Of a stretch of DNA of 64,000 bases, positions 10,138 through 21,236 are shown in pieces. Origin of the DNA: Lumbricus terrestris (lineage: Eukaryota > Annelida > Clitellata > Crassiclitellata > Lumbricidae); contig OX457037.1 in the NCBI GenBank assembly GCA_949752735.1, positions 17,144,795 to 17,208,794 on the forward strand. The letters are read 5' to 3'. Both the position numbers and the translations under genes were made by a program. How positions within the stretch are numbered: position 1 is the stretch's first letter; each line of letters starts with the position of its first letter. The notes beneath the pieces are model-generated. The model was not told where the DNA came from. It made no database searches and saw nothing but the letters and a program-made list of their open reading frames with translations.

Positions 10138-13100
10138 GTAAGCATGTTAAACTTTTTGATTTAAAAGTTGCGGCTATTGAAAAATAGCCGCCTCTTCTTA
10201 ATTTTTATTTGAACGCCTAAGAATATAAAACCCTAAATTATAATTGTTTTCCTACGATAAGAGAAAGCTGTAAAAGTTACCCCTCGACACAGCTTGATGA
10301 ACTACATGTATATTTCTGCATCGATTTTTATTGACCACCAACAGATACAATTTATCCGAAAAAAGAAAGCTGTAAAAGGTGCACCCTCGACAAAGCTTGA
10401 TGAGCAACATGTATATTTCGGGATGTATTTTTTTTATTGATCACTGAAGTTTATTTATGGCTTTCAAAAATGCAATTACATCAACAGACACAATTTATGC
10501 ACCTCGTTACAAATTAATTTGTGTTCTACTCGTATTTGGATAATCCAGTTCCCTAGGTTGACCCTATCCACAATTAGTGTGCATTGTAGTAGTGTTGTCG
10601 AATGTCAGTAACCTTTATCTTCAATATTACTCAAACAGCCAGTGTCTTTGGATCGATCATTTCGTCCTCTATTTTGAGTGGATCTTCCTCCTCTTCACCC
10701 TTCTCCGAATACACCAATCAGACAATTGATCTGGATGATGAACAGTTGCTCGAATGGTGCGGACTGAACGACTGTCCCGGTTCCTCATCCAACACCACTC
10801 TCTTCACAAGACCTCCTTCAGCTGCGGTATGTAGGCTACTGTGCGTCGGTATATTATCTAGACAACTAATACAGCGCCTTTTGCACCAGGCCTTTCAAAA
10901 TCTATCAACCCACGAAACTAGGTCCACATACACCTGTAGATAAGGTGGGAGCAACCATTAGTGTTCGTTGTGTTTTGGAAAGGAGTTCAGCCAAATTTAT
11001 TCACTAACGGAACGTTGTCGTGTCGCAGTGGAGTTCCGTTAAAGGTAGTAAACACGTCTGGCAAGAACTTTTAAAACTTGTTACTTTATTAGTTATTGTA
11101 AGCTACTACTGTGAGATATTATAGGCAAGTTATTAGTCATTATAAGTTATTATTGTGATAACTCTTTTCACTGTAGATCTGGACTTTGGTCGGAGTCTAT
11201 GTCTTCATTGTATCCGTCGCTCTCCTCATCTGTTGTGTCTTCGTTGATCCTCTTCCGAGGTCTTGGGTTCGAAACCAAAAGTCAGACTCATCTAGTATTC
11301 GCCGTATGGTAACATCGTCACTGATGGCAACTGCTAGACAAATGCGCGACGTGAAACAATTGCTGCTGATTCCTATCACCATGTACACTGGAATGCAAAA
11401 TACCTTTCTTGATGCCGAGTACACGAGAGTGAGTATGTGCTTTGATGCAGTTGCTAGGTCATCGACATAAAACAAATTGTGTTTTTACCGCTGTACGAAA
11501 ACGTAGGCATAATAATAGTAGGCTAGTACTAATAATAATACAACTAATAATGATGATAATAATTTAAAAAATAATAATTATGACGATGATATTAACAATA
11601 TTAATGAATAATACAAATAATAATAATAACCACGAGGCTACTTAATGTGGGCACTGGTATAATAGTAACCGTCGGAATTTGCAATGAAAGTTGTGGGATG
11701 AGGAAATGAAAGTCATATTATATCAATTATGAACGATGATGTAGATGGTAATGATGATGATGCTGTTGATGATTATATTAATGATGTTCTCTTTGCTCTT
11801 TCATTCCTCATTGCTCTGTTGATGGGGTTGCAAGATAGTTATCCTGCTTGTGATATCACGACCAAAATGATGAGAACTTTGATAATGATCATTACTACAT
11901 CTACAACTACTGTTGCAGGGTGTCTCGATAGGTCGTGAATGATTTTGAATGCAGACAAATATATGTTATACATAATATAATGTGGAAAGTTGTATACTGG
12001 CGGATAGGTTGTTCAAATGAAAATGTTACGCAAAAAAATTAGATCACTAGCTCACTTATACAAATTTTAGCGCCAATATCCGTGACGTCATCAAATTCGT
12101 GCCAAGTAAACGTCCAGTTACATAGGCCGAAAACAGTATTGTACTACCATCATTGTTAATCCACACATAAATAATAAATTAATACAAATTGTCATTTTCT
12201 ATTTAATAATGTTTCCTTTACTCTTTATTTCAGCCTCAAGTCGATTAGGCATCGAGCCAATTAGATTTTTCAGAGTTGTCAGAGGTATCGATGTCCATGC
12301 CTTACGAATCGGCCATTTTAAGGTGCTGAATGTCTGGGGTTTGGGATCGGTATAAACAAAAATATCAATGGATACATCTCACCGGGGGACTGGCCGCCTA
12401 ATTCGCCGGATTTGTCACCAATAGAAAATGTTTGGAGTATTATGGCGGCAACTGTTTATGCCGATCCCGAACTCCAGACATTGAACACCTTAAACGTAGG
12501 CTCCGTAAGGCATGGACATCGACACCTCTGACAACTCTAAAAAATTTAATTGGCTCGATGCCTAATCGACTTGAGGCTGTAATAAAGAGTAAAGGAAACA
12601 TCATTAAATACTAAATGATAATTTGTATTAATTTATTATTTATGCGTGGATTAACAATGATGGTCGTACAATACTGTTTTCGGCCTATATAACTGGACGT
12701 TTACTTGGCACGAATTTGATGACGTCACGGATATTGGCGCTAAAATTTGAATAAGTGAGCTAGTGATCCAATTTTTTGCATAACATTCTCATTTGAACAA
12801 CCTATCCGCCAGTATATAGCTTTCCACATTATATTGTGTCTAACATATATTTGTCTGCATTCAAAATCGTTCACGACCTATCGAGACACCCTAGACTACC
12901 ACTGCTGGTGCTGCTACAAATAATGCTGCTGCTAATACTACTGCTGCTGCTCGTATTACTTGTGCTGCTAAAACTACTTCTACTATTACGAATACTGCTG
13001 CTGGCTACTCATATTTTTGTGTGTGTTATGGTAGTCATTCGTGTCATGTTTTCTGGCTATTTCGATGGTCGGCTGGTGTCTGATTCCGGCCTCAATCTGC

Positions 13101-16100
13101 AAATCACTGGGGTGTTTCTTCAGCGGAAAGATCACCAAGTACACCGGCATCATACCGGTGCTAATCTTCGGTAGGAGATTATCGAACATCATGGGTCTTG
13201 GTCTCGCTTCCACTGCGTTCTTTAAGTTAAACTATGGTATCCTTAAGTTTTTAAAACATCTACGAGGTGCTCTGTTGAGGAAAAACGATAGGCAACATAT
13301 CCACTCTAGCAGAAAAGGTCGTAAGATATCTGGTCGGCTAAGTCTCGGTGGCAAAGATTGCTTGGCTACATTTGCAATTAATTACATCGCCTATTCCCTT
13401 TCTGGACCTACCCACCAATGTCCTTCTTGCCACTTTCAAAGCCGTGCCCGTAGTTATCTTATTCTTTCCACTCACCCTGAAAGTGACGATGGTGCTCACC
13501 TTTGTATCTAGACTCTTCACCATCTTAATAACTCCTTTTAGATTGGCCAAATATCTGAGAGAAGAACTTTTGCAAGTCGCAATTATCTCGGATAGCTTGT
13601 TGCCGATTAACGACACTGCCATTTGAGAGATGACTAGTGACGCCCTCCGCCTTCATCAAGGCTTCGGACTGGCACTGGCAATAGCAGAGTGCAACCTGTG
13701 GCGGAGTTATCATAGGACATATATCATATCAATAATCAATCTCTTTTATAATTGACATACATACTCCCAGACTTTTAGACAATCCGTATTCGTTGCATTC
13801 TCTTTGCAGTCATTCTCCTTAATAACAGAGCCGCAAACCACCGTCCTATTCTGAAAGAGTATATAGTCTTTTGTTATAAATGCATTATAACGAGAGGCAT
13901 TCAATCGATGACTTAGTTCGTGTGAAATTGGAAAGAATGAGAGCAAACGTTGACCGCTGGTGAAATAAACAGAAGTCCTTGACGTCTTGCAGAAGAATGT
14001 CTACTGCCGGAATGAAGATGTTCATTCTGACGTAGCGTTCAGCATTTCCACTCTGATAAATCCATCTGACCTACTTAACTGTGTTTGCTCATGAAACTGT
14101 ACCGCTAGGGGAGAACAGGCACCCTTGATCCTCTTTTTAGATTTTTCTGAATTTAAGTGAATATATAAGCTTTAGTAAATATTTTAAGGTATCATTTGAT
14201 AGAGAATTATGTTGCGCATCAACCAAGATATTTAATCCTCTAAATAAATTTCATTGACAAAAGATATTACAGATTTAGTCGAGGTACCCAAAAGAGATCA
14301 AGGGTGCCCACAGGTTGGCACCCTTGATCCCCTATATTGGCACCCTTGATCCTATGTAGGAACCCTTGATCTGCTATGTTGAAACATACTATAAAACAGG
14401 CTATTTTAATGAAAATAACAAAAGTGAGGGTAGAATTGACAATCAGAACACAAATCTTGCATTAACTCTAGTTTTTGGGTTAAATTTTGTAAAAAATTTA
14501 ATGAATTAGGCAAACTTAAAATTGGCCTATACATGGCAATGTGAATAAAAACCTGATCTAGGTTAATTTGCCAAAATAGCAATTTTGTCAAACTTTATGC
14601 AGTTTTGCATTGAACAGAAAGGCGTAAATACATGTAGGGGCCTTATAATGTAAAATACGACATGAGTCTCTATTCTTTAGCTCCATCAGGAAAAAATCAC
14701 CCATAGGGTGCCCACAATGGGGTTGTTTAGAATCTTTCATGATCCAGACTCTTCATAATGTTTTATTTTAAAATTTTCTATAATTGAAAAAATATTGCTT
14801 CATTAAGTCAACAAGCTCATGGGCAGACAGATTAAAATTACTGTTTGCAGTCAACTGTGATCCTATGGCTATGATGTAGATCATGGTCCTCCACAGAGCT
14901 TAGGAAAGATTGACCCGTAAATATATCTGAACACTGCCTACAATAAATTGCAAATTGTTTATAACAAATTTATATGCGATATAATGATTTATTTTCGAGA
15001 AATGAAGCTTATGGTGCGCGCAAAGATTAATTAGGTTATCTTTGTATTCATAATTCGTCACGTGCGCACCATTAACCTGGGGATCATGGGTGCACACGCA
15101 TGCTAGGATCAAGGGTGCCTCACCATAGTCTTTTCACAAAAAATACTAAAACTTTATCATCTCTTCAAATATATCGCCAAAAATATATCTGTATGGTAAG
15201 AATACTATTTTCTGTCCCAATATATGTAACGCAGGTGACGAGATTTGAAGTAAGTTCCATTTTATGAGGTTCGTTAGATGAACGGAAAACTACAATTTTC
15301 GGCTATGAAATCATGTGACAGCCATAGAAGGTAAACAAAGAAATAATGATAGCCCAAAACGCAGCCACATGCAAATGATCATTATTATACATAGTCTGGT
15401 GCCCTGCCACAGTCAAATAAGTAAGTAATTCCAGAGAAAACGTCAAAGGATCAAGGGTGCATCGGGATCAAGGGTGCCTGTTCTCCCCTACTTTAGCGGC
15501 TCTATATTGTGGCTCTTTAAGACCCTTAACAGTCTAATGTATGACTGTGAATTTTTATTTTCGGCTAGGCGGATTAGCCACCGAATAAATGATTTTACTA
15601 GATGTGTTATTGTCTTCGCAGGTTTACTGTTGGACCTGAGCTTCCAGTTGACTCTGTGGCTGTGGACTCCTTCCGGTAATCAAGTGTCGCTCTTCTTCAT
15701 CGTTCCAGTCTTCAGCGCATTGGCTGACTCCGTTTGGTCCGTCCAGCTTAAAGGTAAGAGTACAGTAACAAATGGAATTAGGCCTTGATTCTCATTTCAA
15801 AGAACCGTTCAATAATAAGTTAGACAGACCACCATGTATGTGAATCATTGAACATAAATTTTTAATATCCTACAAATGAATTTTTATGTTATTTTCCAGT
15901 TTGCAAAGTAACTTTGTAATTTAATCTTCAGTTCTGAGTTACATCAGAGTCACTAATAATGTTGGGCGGCCAGAGTAGATGGGTGGGATAGGGGTTCCCA
16001 ATCCAGGTGGGGAGTAGATGCCAATGCTCAAACCCTCACACTCCTTGTTTCAAGACGAAAGCTCAGCTGATCATTTACATTGGAAAATGTCGCATGTAAC

Positions 16101-18034
16101 ACATTCATCTGCATGCTTGAATGTTGTCCAAAGCATCTTTAATAAACCAAAATTACCTTAAATAAGATAAAATCTTTCTATTCGGTTTAAACCGCTGCCC
16201 CTCGTTTCAAAAAATCTCAGGTCAACCCTTAGGTTCATAACCGATGTGTCACGAGAAATTAGAGTGTGACGAATCAACCGCCAGTGTGTCGCGTAGAAAT
16301 TAATGGTGCGTCTTTGGTTGGTGTGTCGCGAAGAATTGTTGTATCGTGAATTCTAACGATACATAGCCCGCTACCACTGGCATGCTTACTTTTACAACAA
16401 AAGATTTTCCGATTCAGGCTGTGAGAATTCGTAGCACCATATTAACCCAGGTTTTTTTTCGCAGTATGGACCTGTAGGGCAGCCATGCGTCAAAGCAAAT
16501 GAAAACTTGTACCTTTTACAATAGTTTTAACAGCAGAGTGTAACATTCGAATTGGACAAATTTGTGACACAGGGGCTCAAAACCCGTCACATGTCGGATT
16601 TTGACCTCTTGATTTAGTCATATGCTAGTATGCTACAATGACCATGCTCTAAAATTCTTTTAACACAATGAAATTATTTTTTCTAACAAAAGTTGTGCTC
16701 GTTTGATTCTTTCATTAGTTTATAGTGAAAAAATGAAATAAAAAGTTACTGAATATTCGTGTCATCCAAGTCTACTGAATCCACTAAGTTATTATTCTGA
16801 AATTTTTCTGACCATTAGAGGCATGTATTCTGAATCAGTTAACCCAAACGGCATCAAAATCGGTTCAATACTTTGCAAATTAGGGCGAATTCACAGTCAT
16901 ATATTGAGTTGAAGAATAAACTGCATTATTTACCCCTCTTGCTTATTTCGGCGTCTAGCGCAATATCTAGGAAGCGACAATCGACAGGTTTCGAGCCCCT
17001 GCGTCACATTTAGACTTCCAAAAAGAGAGGATGCAGAATCAGATTTGGCAGCAATGCGAAAGATGTCGCTAAAGCTGCTGCAAATAGGACCAACAGTGTA
17101 GTGAATAGCCTACGTTAACGTTTTGCTGCTAGTTCCACGAAACCAACCAACAAGACTGGCCCTATAGTAAAATGGTATAGGCCTAATTCTCTTTTGTGCG
17201 TAAGGGGATCGATGACTAGGCCTACTTGTAATACGGACTTTATATTTATTTTATAATAGTAAAATGATCCAAAGACAAATCCAGAAGCAAATTCCAGTTC
17301 TGCAACTAAGTTAGTCGAAATTTGAGTAATAGAATTATTATTATTATTAAATGAATATATTCGGCCATTACAAAAACAATTTGTTACACGCGTAAGATCA
17401 CCCGAAATGTGAGGCTGAGGCGCGGCTAGAAACGTCTTGGGATAGTAGATATATATATATATCAATTTTATTTCGATTTTGAATATCATTGGTAACTAGA
17501 GGGCATTGAAAGTGAACATATCATTTCATTCGAATGCTAAAATTTTAAAAGAATAAACTAGTTTAGGTTTAAAATGTTAAAATTTCCACAATGTTCAGAT
17601 CTTATGATGGCAAGATAGATGTCGCCGAAATTTTGCTTCAAGTTTAGGCTTCCCGTGTGTCCAAAAAGGGTTAATTAAGGACCTCTTGGTTAAGCGACCG
17701 TTCGCGTTGTAAGTTGTTGAAATAAAATCAATACGGGAAACATTTAATTATTTCCTAAAATAAAATTTGAAAGAAACAAACACCGTGAGCAAATTGAACT
17801 CTTTGATTTTCAGCTATCTATGGAGTTCTCTTTTCCGATGATACGGAAGCCGCCTTCTCCTGCTTCCAGGTCTTCCAGTCCGGTGGATTCATGATTGCAT
17901 ATTTCTACAGCAGCTTCCTTTGCACGCGAGTCAAACTTCAGATCCTGACGTCGGTGCTCATTCTGGGTCTTACTCTTCTGTTCGTCGTTATCTTCGGATT
18001 CAAAAGAAACCTTGCAAAGCCACGCAGACACTGA
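9372..18034 (+). CDS. UNC93A: UNC93A-like membrane protein, gene B
   Basis: Six coding exons: 9372-10137, 10639-10826, 11177-11428, 13035-13170, 15622-15753, 17814-18034 (stop TGA 18032-18034), giving 564 residues. The start is the first in-frame ATG after an in-frame TAG about 50 nt upstream; all four paralogs begin MSL(K/N)VLDANK. Residues 1-100 are an acidic Ser/Thr-rich tail, then CICRRR (98-103). Hydrophobic segments follow at about 114-135, 147-172, 177-197 and 201-225. Exon 2 forms a polar loop with NQT and NTT sequons and CGLNDC; exons 3-6 supply the remaining membrane segments and a basic C-terminus. The loop motif and the order of segments match UNC93A, a major-facilitator relative. 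UNC-93 of C. elegans modulates a two-pore potassium channel; the role of UNC93A itself is poorly known. The long N-terminal tail is extra relative to human UNC93A. Family call is firm; function is inference. Confidence 0.9.
10138..10638 (+). other. Gene B intron 1
   Basis: A 501-nt AT-rich intron with no repeat or element recognised. It contains two similar blocks around AAAGCTTGATGA. The equivalent intron is present in C, D and E. Confidence 0.85.
10639..10826 (+). CDS. UNC93A: Gene B exon 2: glycosylated loop
   Basis: Encodes residues 256-318 from a CAAACAG acceptor to a GTATGT donor (phase 0). A run of serines precedes the NQT sequon, then EWCGLNDCPG and the NTT sequon. This is the large loop typical of UNC93A, and it is the most variable part of the membrane domain among the paralogs. 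Confidence 0.9.
10827..11176 (+). other. Gene B intron 2
   Basis: A 350-nt intron. No element seen. The matching intron in gene D is 3.3 kb because of the nest at 38558-41463. Confidence 0.85.
11177..11428 (+). CDS. UNC93A: Gene B exon 3
   Basis: Encodes residues 319-402, from a CTGTAG acceptor to a GTGAGT donor, phase 0 on both sides. It contains one hydrophobic segment (WTLVGVYVFIVSVALLICC), the DPLPRSW motif, a cytoplasmic-type basic stretch and the start of the next segment (QLLLIPITMYTGMQ) ending AEYTR. Confidence 0.9.
11429..13034 (+). other. Gene B intron 3
   Basis: Contains AAT-type microsatellite sequence (about 11510-11630), GATGAT-rich sequence, the palindromic Tc1 derivative (11917-12890) and a CTG/CTA-rich stretch (about 12895-13010) close to the exon 4 acceptor. 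Confidence 0.85.
11917..12890. mobile_element. Palindromic Tc1-like element with arms of about 440 bp
   Basis: The outer ends read CAGGGTGTCTCGATAGGTCG and its near-exact inverse. The left arm (11917-12357) and right arm (12453-12890) are inverse copies of each other along almost their whole length, with a spacer of about 95 bp. The spacer and right arm (+ strand) encode the C-terminal part of a Tc1 transposase, including DWPPNSPDLSPIENVW with the third catalytic residue (E, codon about 12424-12426), then KRRLRKAW. A frameshift separates the two parts. The left arm is therefore an inverted copy of the transposase 3' half plus the end. The N-terminal DNA-binding domain and first two catalytic Asp are missing. 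The same site in gene C is empty (about 25215), so the insertion is private to B. Confidence 0.8.
13035..13170 (+). CDS. UNC93A: Gene B exon 4
   Basis: Encodes residues 403-447 plus one base, from a TGGTAG acceptor to a GTAGGA donor (phase 1). It holds a hydrophobic segment followed by the short SGKITKYTG loop, corresponding to the GRLxxxTGR loop of UNC93A, and the start of the next segment. Confidence 0.9.
13348..13626 (+). other. Open stretch of 92 codons in intron 4, shared with gene D
   Basis: This is stop-free and reads FLDLPTNVLLATFKAVPV and then VSRLF, FRLAKYLREELLQVAII. The same frame is open in gene D (45661-45969); in gene C it is split by the mariner at 26169-27358. It is hydrophobic on the + strand; the minus strand is also open and basic. 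No family is recognised. It may be a decayed exon, a remnant of an inserted gene, or chance. Confidence 0.3.
14108..15488. mobile_element. TA-flanked DNA element with GGGGAGAACAGGCACCC ends
   Basis: A perfect inverted terminus of about 24 bp starts GGGGAGAACAGGCACCCTTG at both ends, each flanked by TA (14106-14107 and 15489-15490). Gene C has the clean empty site in the same intron (about 27985). The word GCACCCTTGATC recurs just inside both ends in both orientations (near 14128, 14310-14370, 15105-15118, 15450-15475). No transposase is found. A TA duplication points to the Tc1/mariner/pogo group; the clustered subterminal words look like binding sites for a transposase supplied in trans. Confidence 0.75.
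15622..15753 (+). CDS. UNC93A: Gene B exon 5
   Basis: Encodes residues 448-491 with shared codons at both ends (phase 1 in and out), from a TTCGCAG acceptor to a GTAAGA donor. It holds hydrophobic segments around LTLWLWTPSGNQVSLFFIV and the SALADSVW motif, which matches the GLGDAxW region of UNC93 proteins. Confidence 0.9.
15754..17813 (+). other. Gene B intron 5
   Basis: Contains the 4-bp-TSD MITE 16564-17007 and the retroposon tail at about 17335-17435. The remainder aligns with the intron 5 sequence of A and C. Confidence 0.85.
16564..17007. mobile_element. MITE with GTGACRCAGGGGCTC ends and 4-bp duplication
   Basis: Inverted ends begin GTGACACAGGGGCTCAAAAC and GTGACGCAGGGGCTCGAAAC. The target duplication is ATTT (16560-16563 and 17008-17011). 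The uninterrupted site reads through in gene A (about 570-590). A second copy of 438 bp, in the opposite orientation and flanked by AAAT, lies at 52341-52778. No coding capacity. The superfamily is uncertain; 4-bp duplications occur in Sola elements among others. Confidence 0.7.
17814..18034 (+). CDS. UNC93A: Gene B exon 6: last hairpin and stop
   Basis: Encodes residues 492-564 and TGA. It contains SDDTEAAFSCFQVFQSGGF (the E-AAF motif is shared with UNC93A), a hydrophobic segment, LCTRVKLQ, a final hydrophobic segment and the tail KRNLAKPRRH. Confidence 0.9.
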
Positions 18035-19757
18035 AGTCCATTAACAACGTTCTCACAACTAGGCTGAATTATATACCTTAATGATCGGGCAGGTACAGAC
18101 ATGGAGGACGACAGGAAAATGCAATATCAAACTGTAGATCTTAGCTTGTGTTGTAGAAATCTGTATATAGAATAATTATAAATAATGAGCTTCCATATAC
18201 AGGATGACTTTCATAGGCAATTGGTGCAACTATCAGAATAAATAAAAACTTGACTTAGCATTACGCCATCTGACAACGTAGCATATGCTGTTCACGGCAG
18301 TGGACATAGGCGTAACTTTCTATTGTGACGGTGGTGTCCGGTCACCATTACTTTCAAATTCACCACCAGTTTTTTATCCTGCAATTTTTTTACATGGAAC
18401 CCTTTTAGAAATGGCGGCAATGCTGATAGAAGTTTTTGTATTGTGCACATGTAATCTGTCCGCACTATTTTTACTTTTTATTATTATTGAACGAACGGAG
18501 AACCTCAATCACTTTTCAAGGACGTATCAACACTGCCAGTTGAATAAGTTTGTAACCTTTAATGAGCGGCTGTCTGGAAAGCTCTGACTTTTTCCCACTT
18601 CCCTGAATCATGGCAAACAACATTAAGTCTCTGATCTATCCATGTAGACTTACTGCTCAGCATTTAATCTAGTCTCCCTGCTTTTTGGGAGGGTGGAGGG
18701 TCAGGTTTTTAGGCGGGGAAATTGCCCGAATCGGGCGGACGTCAGCGGCTAGCGACAACCTTTGAGAGAAAATTTGTTCTGACAGAATTCCGATAAACGT
18801 CGGATAGCACATTCTACACTTTAAAATCTGATGACCATTTTCTGTGTTTCGGTCAATATGTTGGAGAAAATACTGCTAGTAATAATTTTTCTGGTTAGCA
18901 TTTCGATGGTTTATCTGGCTCTGTTTCCTGGCACTGTTCAGTTGAAAAAGAAAATAGCCTTCTGGAGCTAGGCTATAGATTTCTGATAACAGGTGGAAGA
19001 TGTTGTGACAGCAGAACGTTGCGATAATATAGACCTACTCTGTTAATCTTTACACCAGGATCTCTGAAGGCCAAATGGAAATGACCAAGCACCGAAACCG
19101 CAACGAACACAATAACAGACTTGCTGAAAACTAAAATTTCTGCAGGTGAATTCAGATATCATTCTATCCGTTAAAATTTATGACATAATGTTTTGGAATC
19201 CTATTCCTGGTTCAATTGTCTAAATACTGGGAAACATTTGATATGATTAATCATCAGGCATTAGAGATATATGAAAAACAGGTTGGATACCCTTTTATTG
19301 AACCACGGTGTATAAATAGTCGTTTCGGAGCATATGAAACCTATAATAATTAATAATTAATAATAATAATTACGACAATAATTATGGCGCCGTATCACGA
19401 CCATTCGCCTAACAAAGCAACTGACAAGCGGGGTTTACCCTAGAGAACGAGTGTTTTTCCAGCATAAAGAAGTTAATCCAAGTAGCCTACTCAAAAATGG
19501 CTATGATGTAAGCTACGCTTTGGTTGTCTGCTAGGCAAGCCATTGTAACGACACATTTGAAAAGCTCTTCATAATAACGTTCAGGCAGTGTAATGACGTT
19601 CTTGGTGGACTGTTGTGGACATGACCGTGAATACCAGTAAGTCAGTATGTCGATAGATATTAGGACTATAATTAAATCCGATCCATCAGCCCTAGACGAG
19701 CGCTCAGTTACTTATTTCATAGACCTACTGAAACGCAAATTAAATTATGCAATTACG
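18035..19757. other. B-to-C spacer, first part
   Basis: 3' UTR with AATAAA at 18237-18242, then the start of the CATAGGCGTAACTT hAT-like element (from 18305, incomplete), G-rich sequence near 18680-18740 also found after gene D (about 49270-49330), then spacer homologous to the A and D flanks. No gene. Confidence 0.55.
18237..18242 (+). promoter_or_regulatory. Polyadenylation signal candidate, gene B
   Basis: AATAAA about 200 nt after the stop, overlapped by a second AATAAA at 18241-18246, in the conserved block following AGGCAATTGGTGCAACT. Confidence 0.55.
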
Positions 19758-20039
19758 CAGGGGCGGATACAGAAATTTTCGAAGGGGAGGGGCAAAAGTT
19801 TCGGTGATCTTTGGCAGAAAAAATCTGATGACCTTTTTTAGTCATCAATCATCTGGTCGACATAATCTCTGCAAGCAATATGCTATGACCTCTCTAGTTG
19901 TCGTATCCTACTTTTCTCTCCCGCTGCATTGATTTAATGCTTGTTGATTCTGTTGAAGCCAAATGAGGTTCGGGGGCGTACATCCTATGCACTTTTGAAT
20001 TGGGGCCATGGCTGGATTGGCCCCCTGGATCCGCCTCTG
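19758..20039. mobile_element. hAT-like MITE, CAGRGGCGGATACAG family, before gene C
   Basis: Ends are CAGGGGCGGATACAGAAAT and the inverse of CAGAGGCGGATCCAGGGGG. Flanks are CAATTACG (19750-19757) and AAATTACG (20040-20047). This is the same ancestral insertion as 5614-6323 and 35085-35363. Confidence 0.75.
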
Positions 20040-20707
20040 AAATTACGTTGGTAACTATGACAAAAAGAGCTATGAAATGAGAGGCTTTTCAAGCTGCGTG
20101 ACATTTGCAATGCCAAGGTCCTATGCTAATTTCACGATTTCAAGCCGTCTGTAGGCTACAGTCTACCATAGAAAGCGACATTCATAGGCCTACTGATTAG
20201 TGCTGTGGCATGGGCGGCAGAAATGACGAGTATCTTTAGACAGGTTACTGTAGGCCAACAACATATTAGACTAATAATATGACAGTTTCTTTGTATTTTC
20301 TTTTTTCCGCTTTACATTTCAAGAGTCACTGTCAATGACAATTGACAATGACCGCTCTGTGTATGATTTTGGTAGGGCTGCTGCGTGGGGCGACAGGTAA
20401 TAAATGGTCACTTCGGTCAGATTTTATGATCGAGCTGCCCCATGTCAAATTTACGACTGGTAAGCCGGTGTTCAAATTTTCTATGGTGCCGCCGCGTACT
20501 GCAAAGAAATGGTCCCGCGGTCAATGTGTTAAATCTGAGTTGAAGCGATGACATAAAGAGTGTTGTCTAATCCTGAACAGTGTTTTGAAGTAAACAAACA
20601 GATAATAAGAAATTGTTATTATGGTAATAACAATTGCTAAGAAGCAACAAGCGACGGGTTTCGAGCCCCGGCGTCACTTTAGCTTTTTACGTGACCACCG
20701 ATTCGTT
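20040..20707. other. B-to-C spacer, second part
   Basis: No gene found. It includes the GCGACGGGTTTCGAGCCCC remnant near 20650-20682. Confidence 0.5.
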
Positions 20708-21091
20708 TTCATCAAAAAACGTAGGGTGGCCTCACTAAAAGTGATATAACGTTTGTTCTGTTTGAAACATTTTTATGAAATCTGGCCAACATATGTAAAT
20801 GTGAATTGTCTATAAACCTGTGAAATTTCATTTAGAAATTCTTACTTTTGGCCCAGATATTGGCAAAAACCTACTTTTTGTTGCGTTAAGTTTTTGAATC
20901 GTCAAAAAACGGTGGGTGGCCTCCATAATAGTGGCATAACTTTTGCTCTGTTTGAAATATTTTGATGGAATTTGGCCATCATATGTAAATATGAATTGCC
21001 TATAAGGCTGTAAAATTTCATTTCAAAATTCTTACTTTTGGTCAAGATATTGGCAAAAAACCTAGAGGGGTCTTTTTTTGGCCCACCCTGT
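20708..21091. repeat. Dimeric insertion, two direct copies of about 180 bp
   Basis: Two similar halves start with TCAAAAAACG..GGGTGGCC (about 20712 and 20898) and share ATATGTAAATRTGAATTG and TTCTTACTTTTGG. The right end reads GGCCCACCCTGTA and the left GTAGGGTGGCC, an inverted terminus next to TA. It is absent from the B and D units. It may be a tandemly duplicated Tc1/mariner-type MITE. Confidence 0.5.
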
Positions 21092-21236
21092 ATATTATTA
21101 TCATTCTCAAAACGAGCAGGTGGACAAGTAAAGAGCTATTTAAATAGGAGATGAGGCACGCTTAGATATCGATAGGATGTTGTTTTTCCAAACAGTTGGA
21201 CCAATTATGTATACATGTACCGTAATTATCAATAAT

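Larger units (their letters stand above)
13171..15621 (+). other. Gene B intron 4
   Basis: Contains an open stretch also found in gene D (13348-13626), a SINE-like tail near 13609-13650, and the TA-flanked element 14108-15488. The rest aligns with intron 4 of gene C. Confidence 0.85.

Noticed and set aside
9899..10141. Second frame over exon 1 (and the same in C, D and E) as an overlapping gene
   Set aside because: It is open in all four copies only because exon 1 is conserved; it has no motif, and the exon 1 frame explains the conservation.
12836..13174. Leucine-rich open frame over the CTG/CTA stretch and exon 4 of gene B
   Set aside because: Low-complexity translation of a triplet repeat joined by chance to exon sequence in another frame. 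Equivalent frames in C and D differ freely.
17810..18031. Open minus-strand frame over exon 6 (also over exon 6 of D and E)
   Set aside because: It is the mirror of the conserved + strand exon; the frame is open because the coding strand is constrained. No start, splice site or family on the minus strand.
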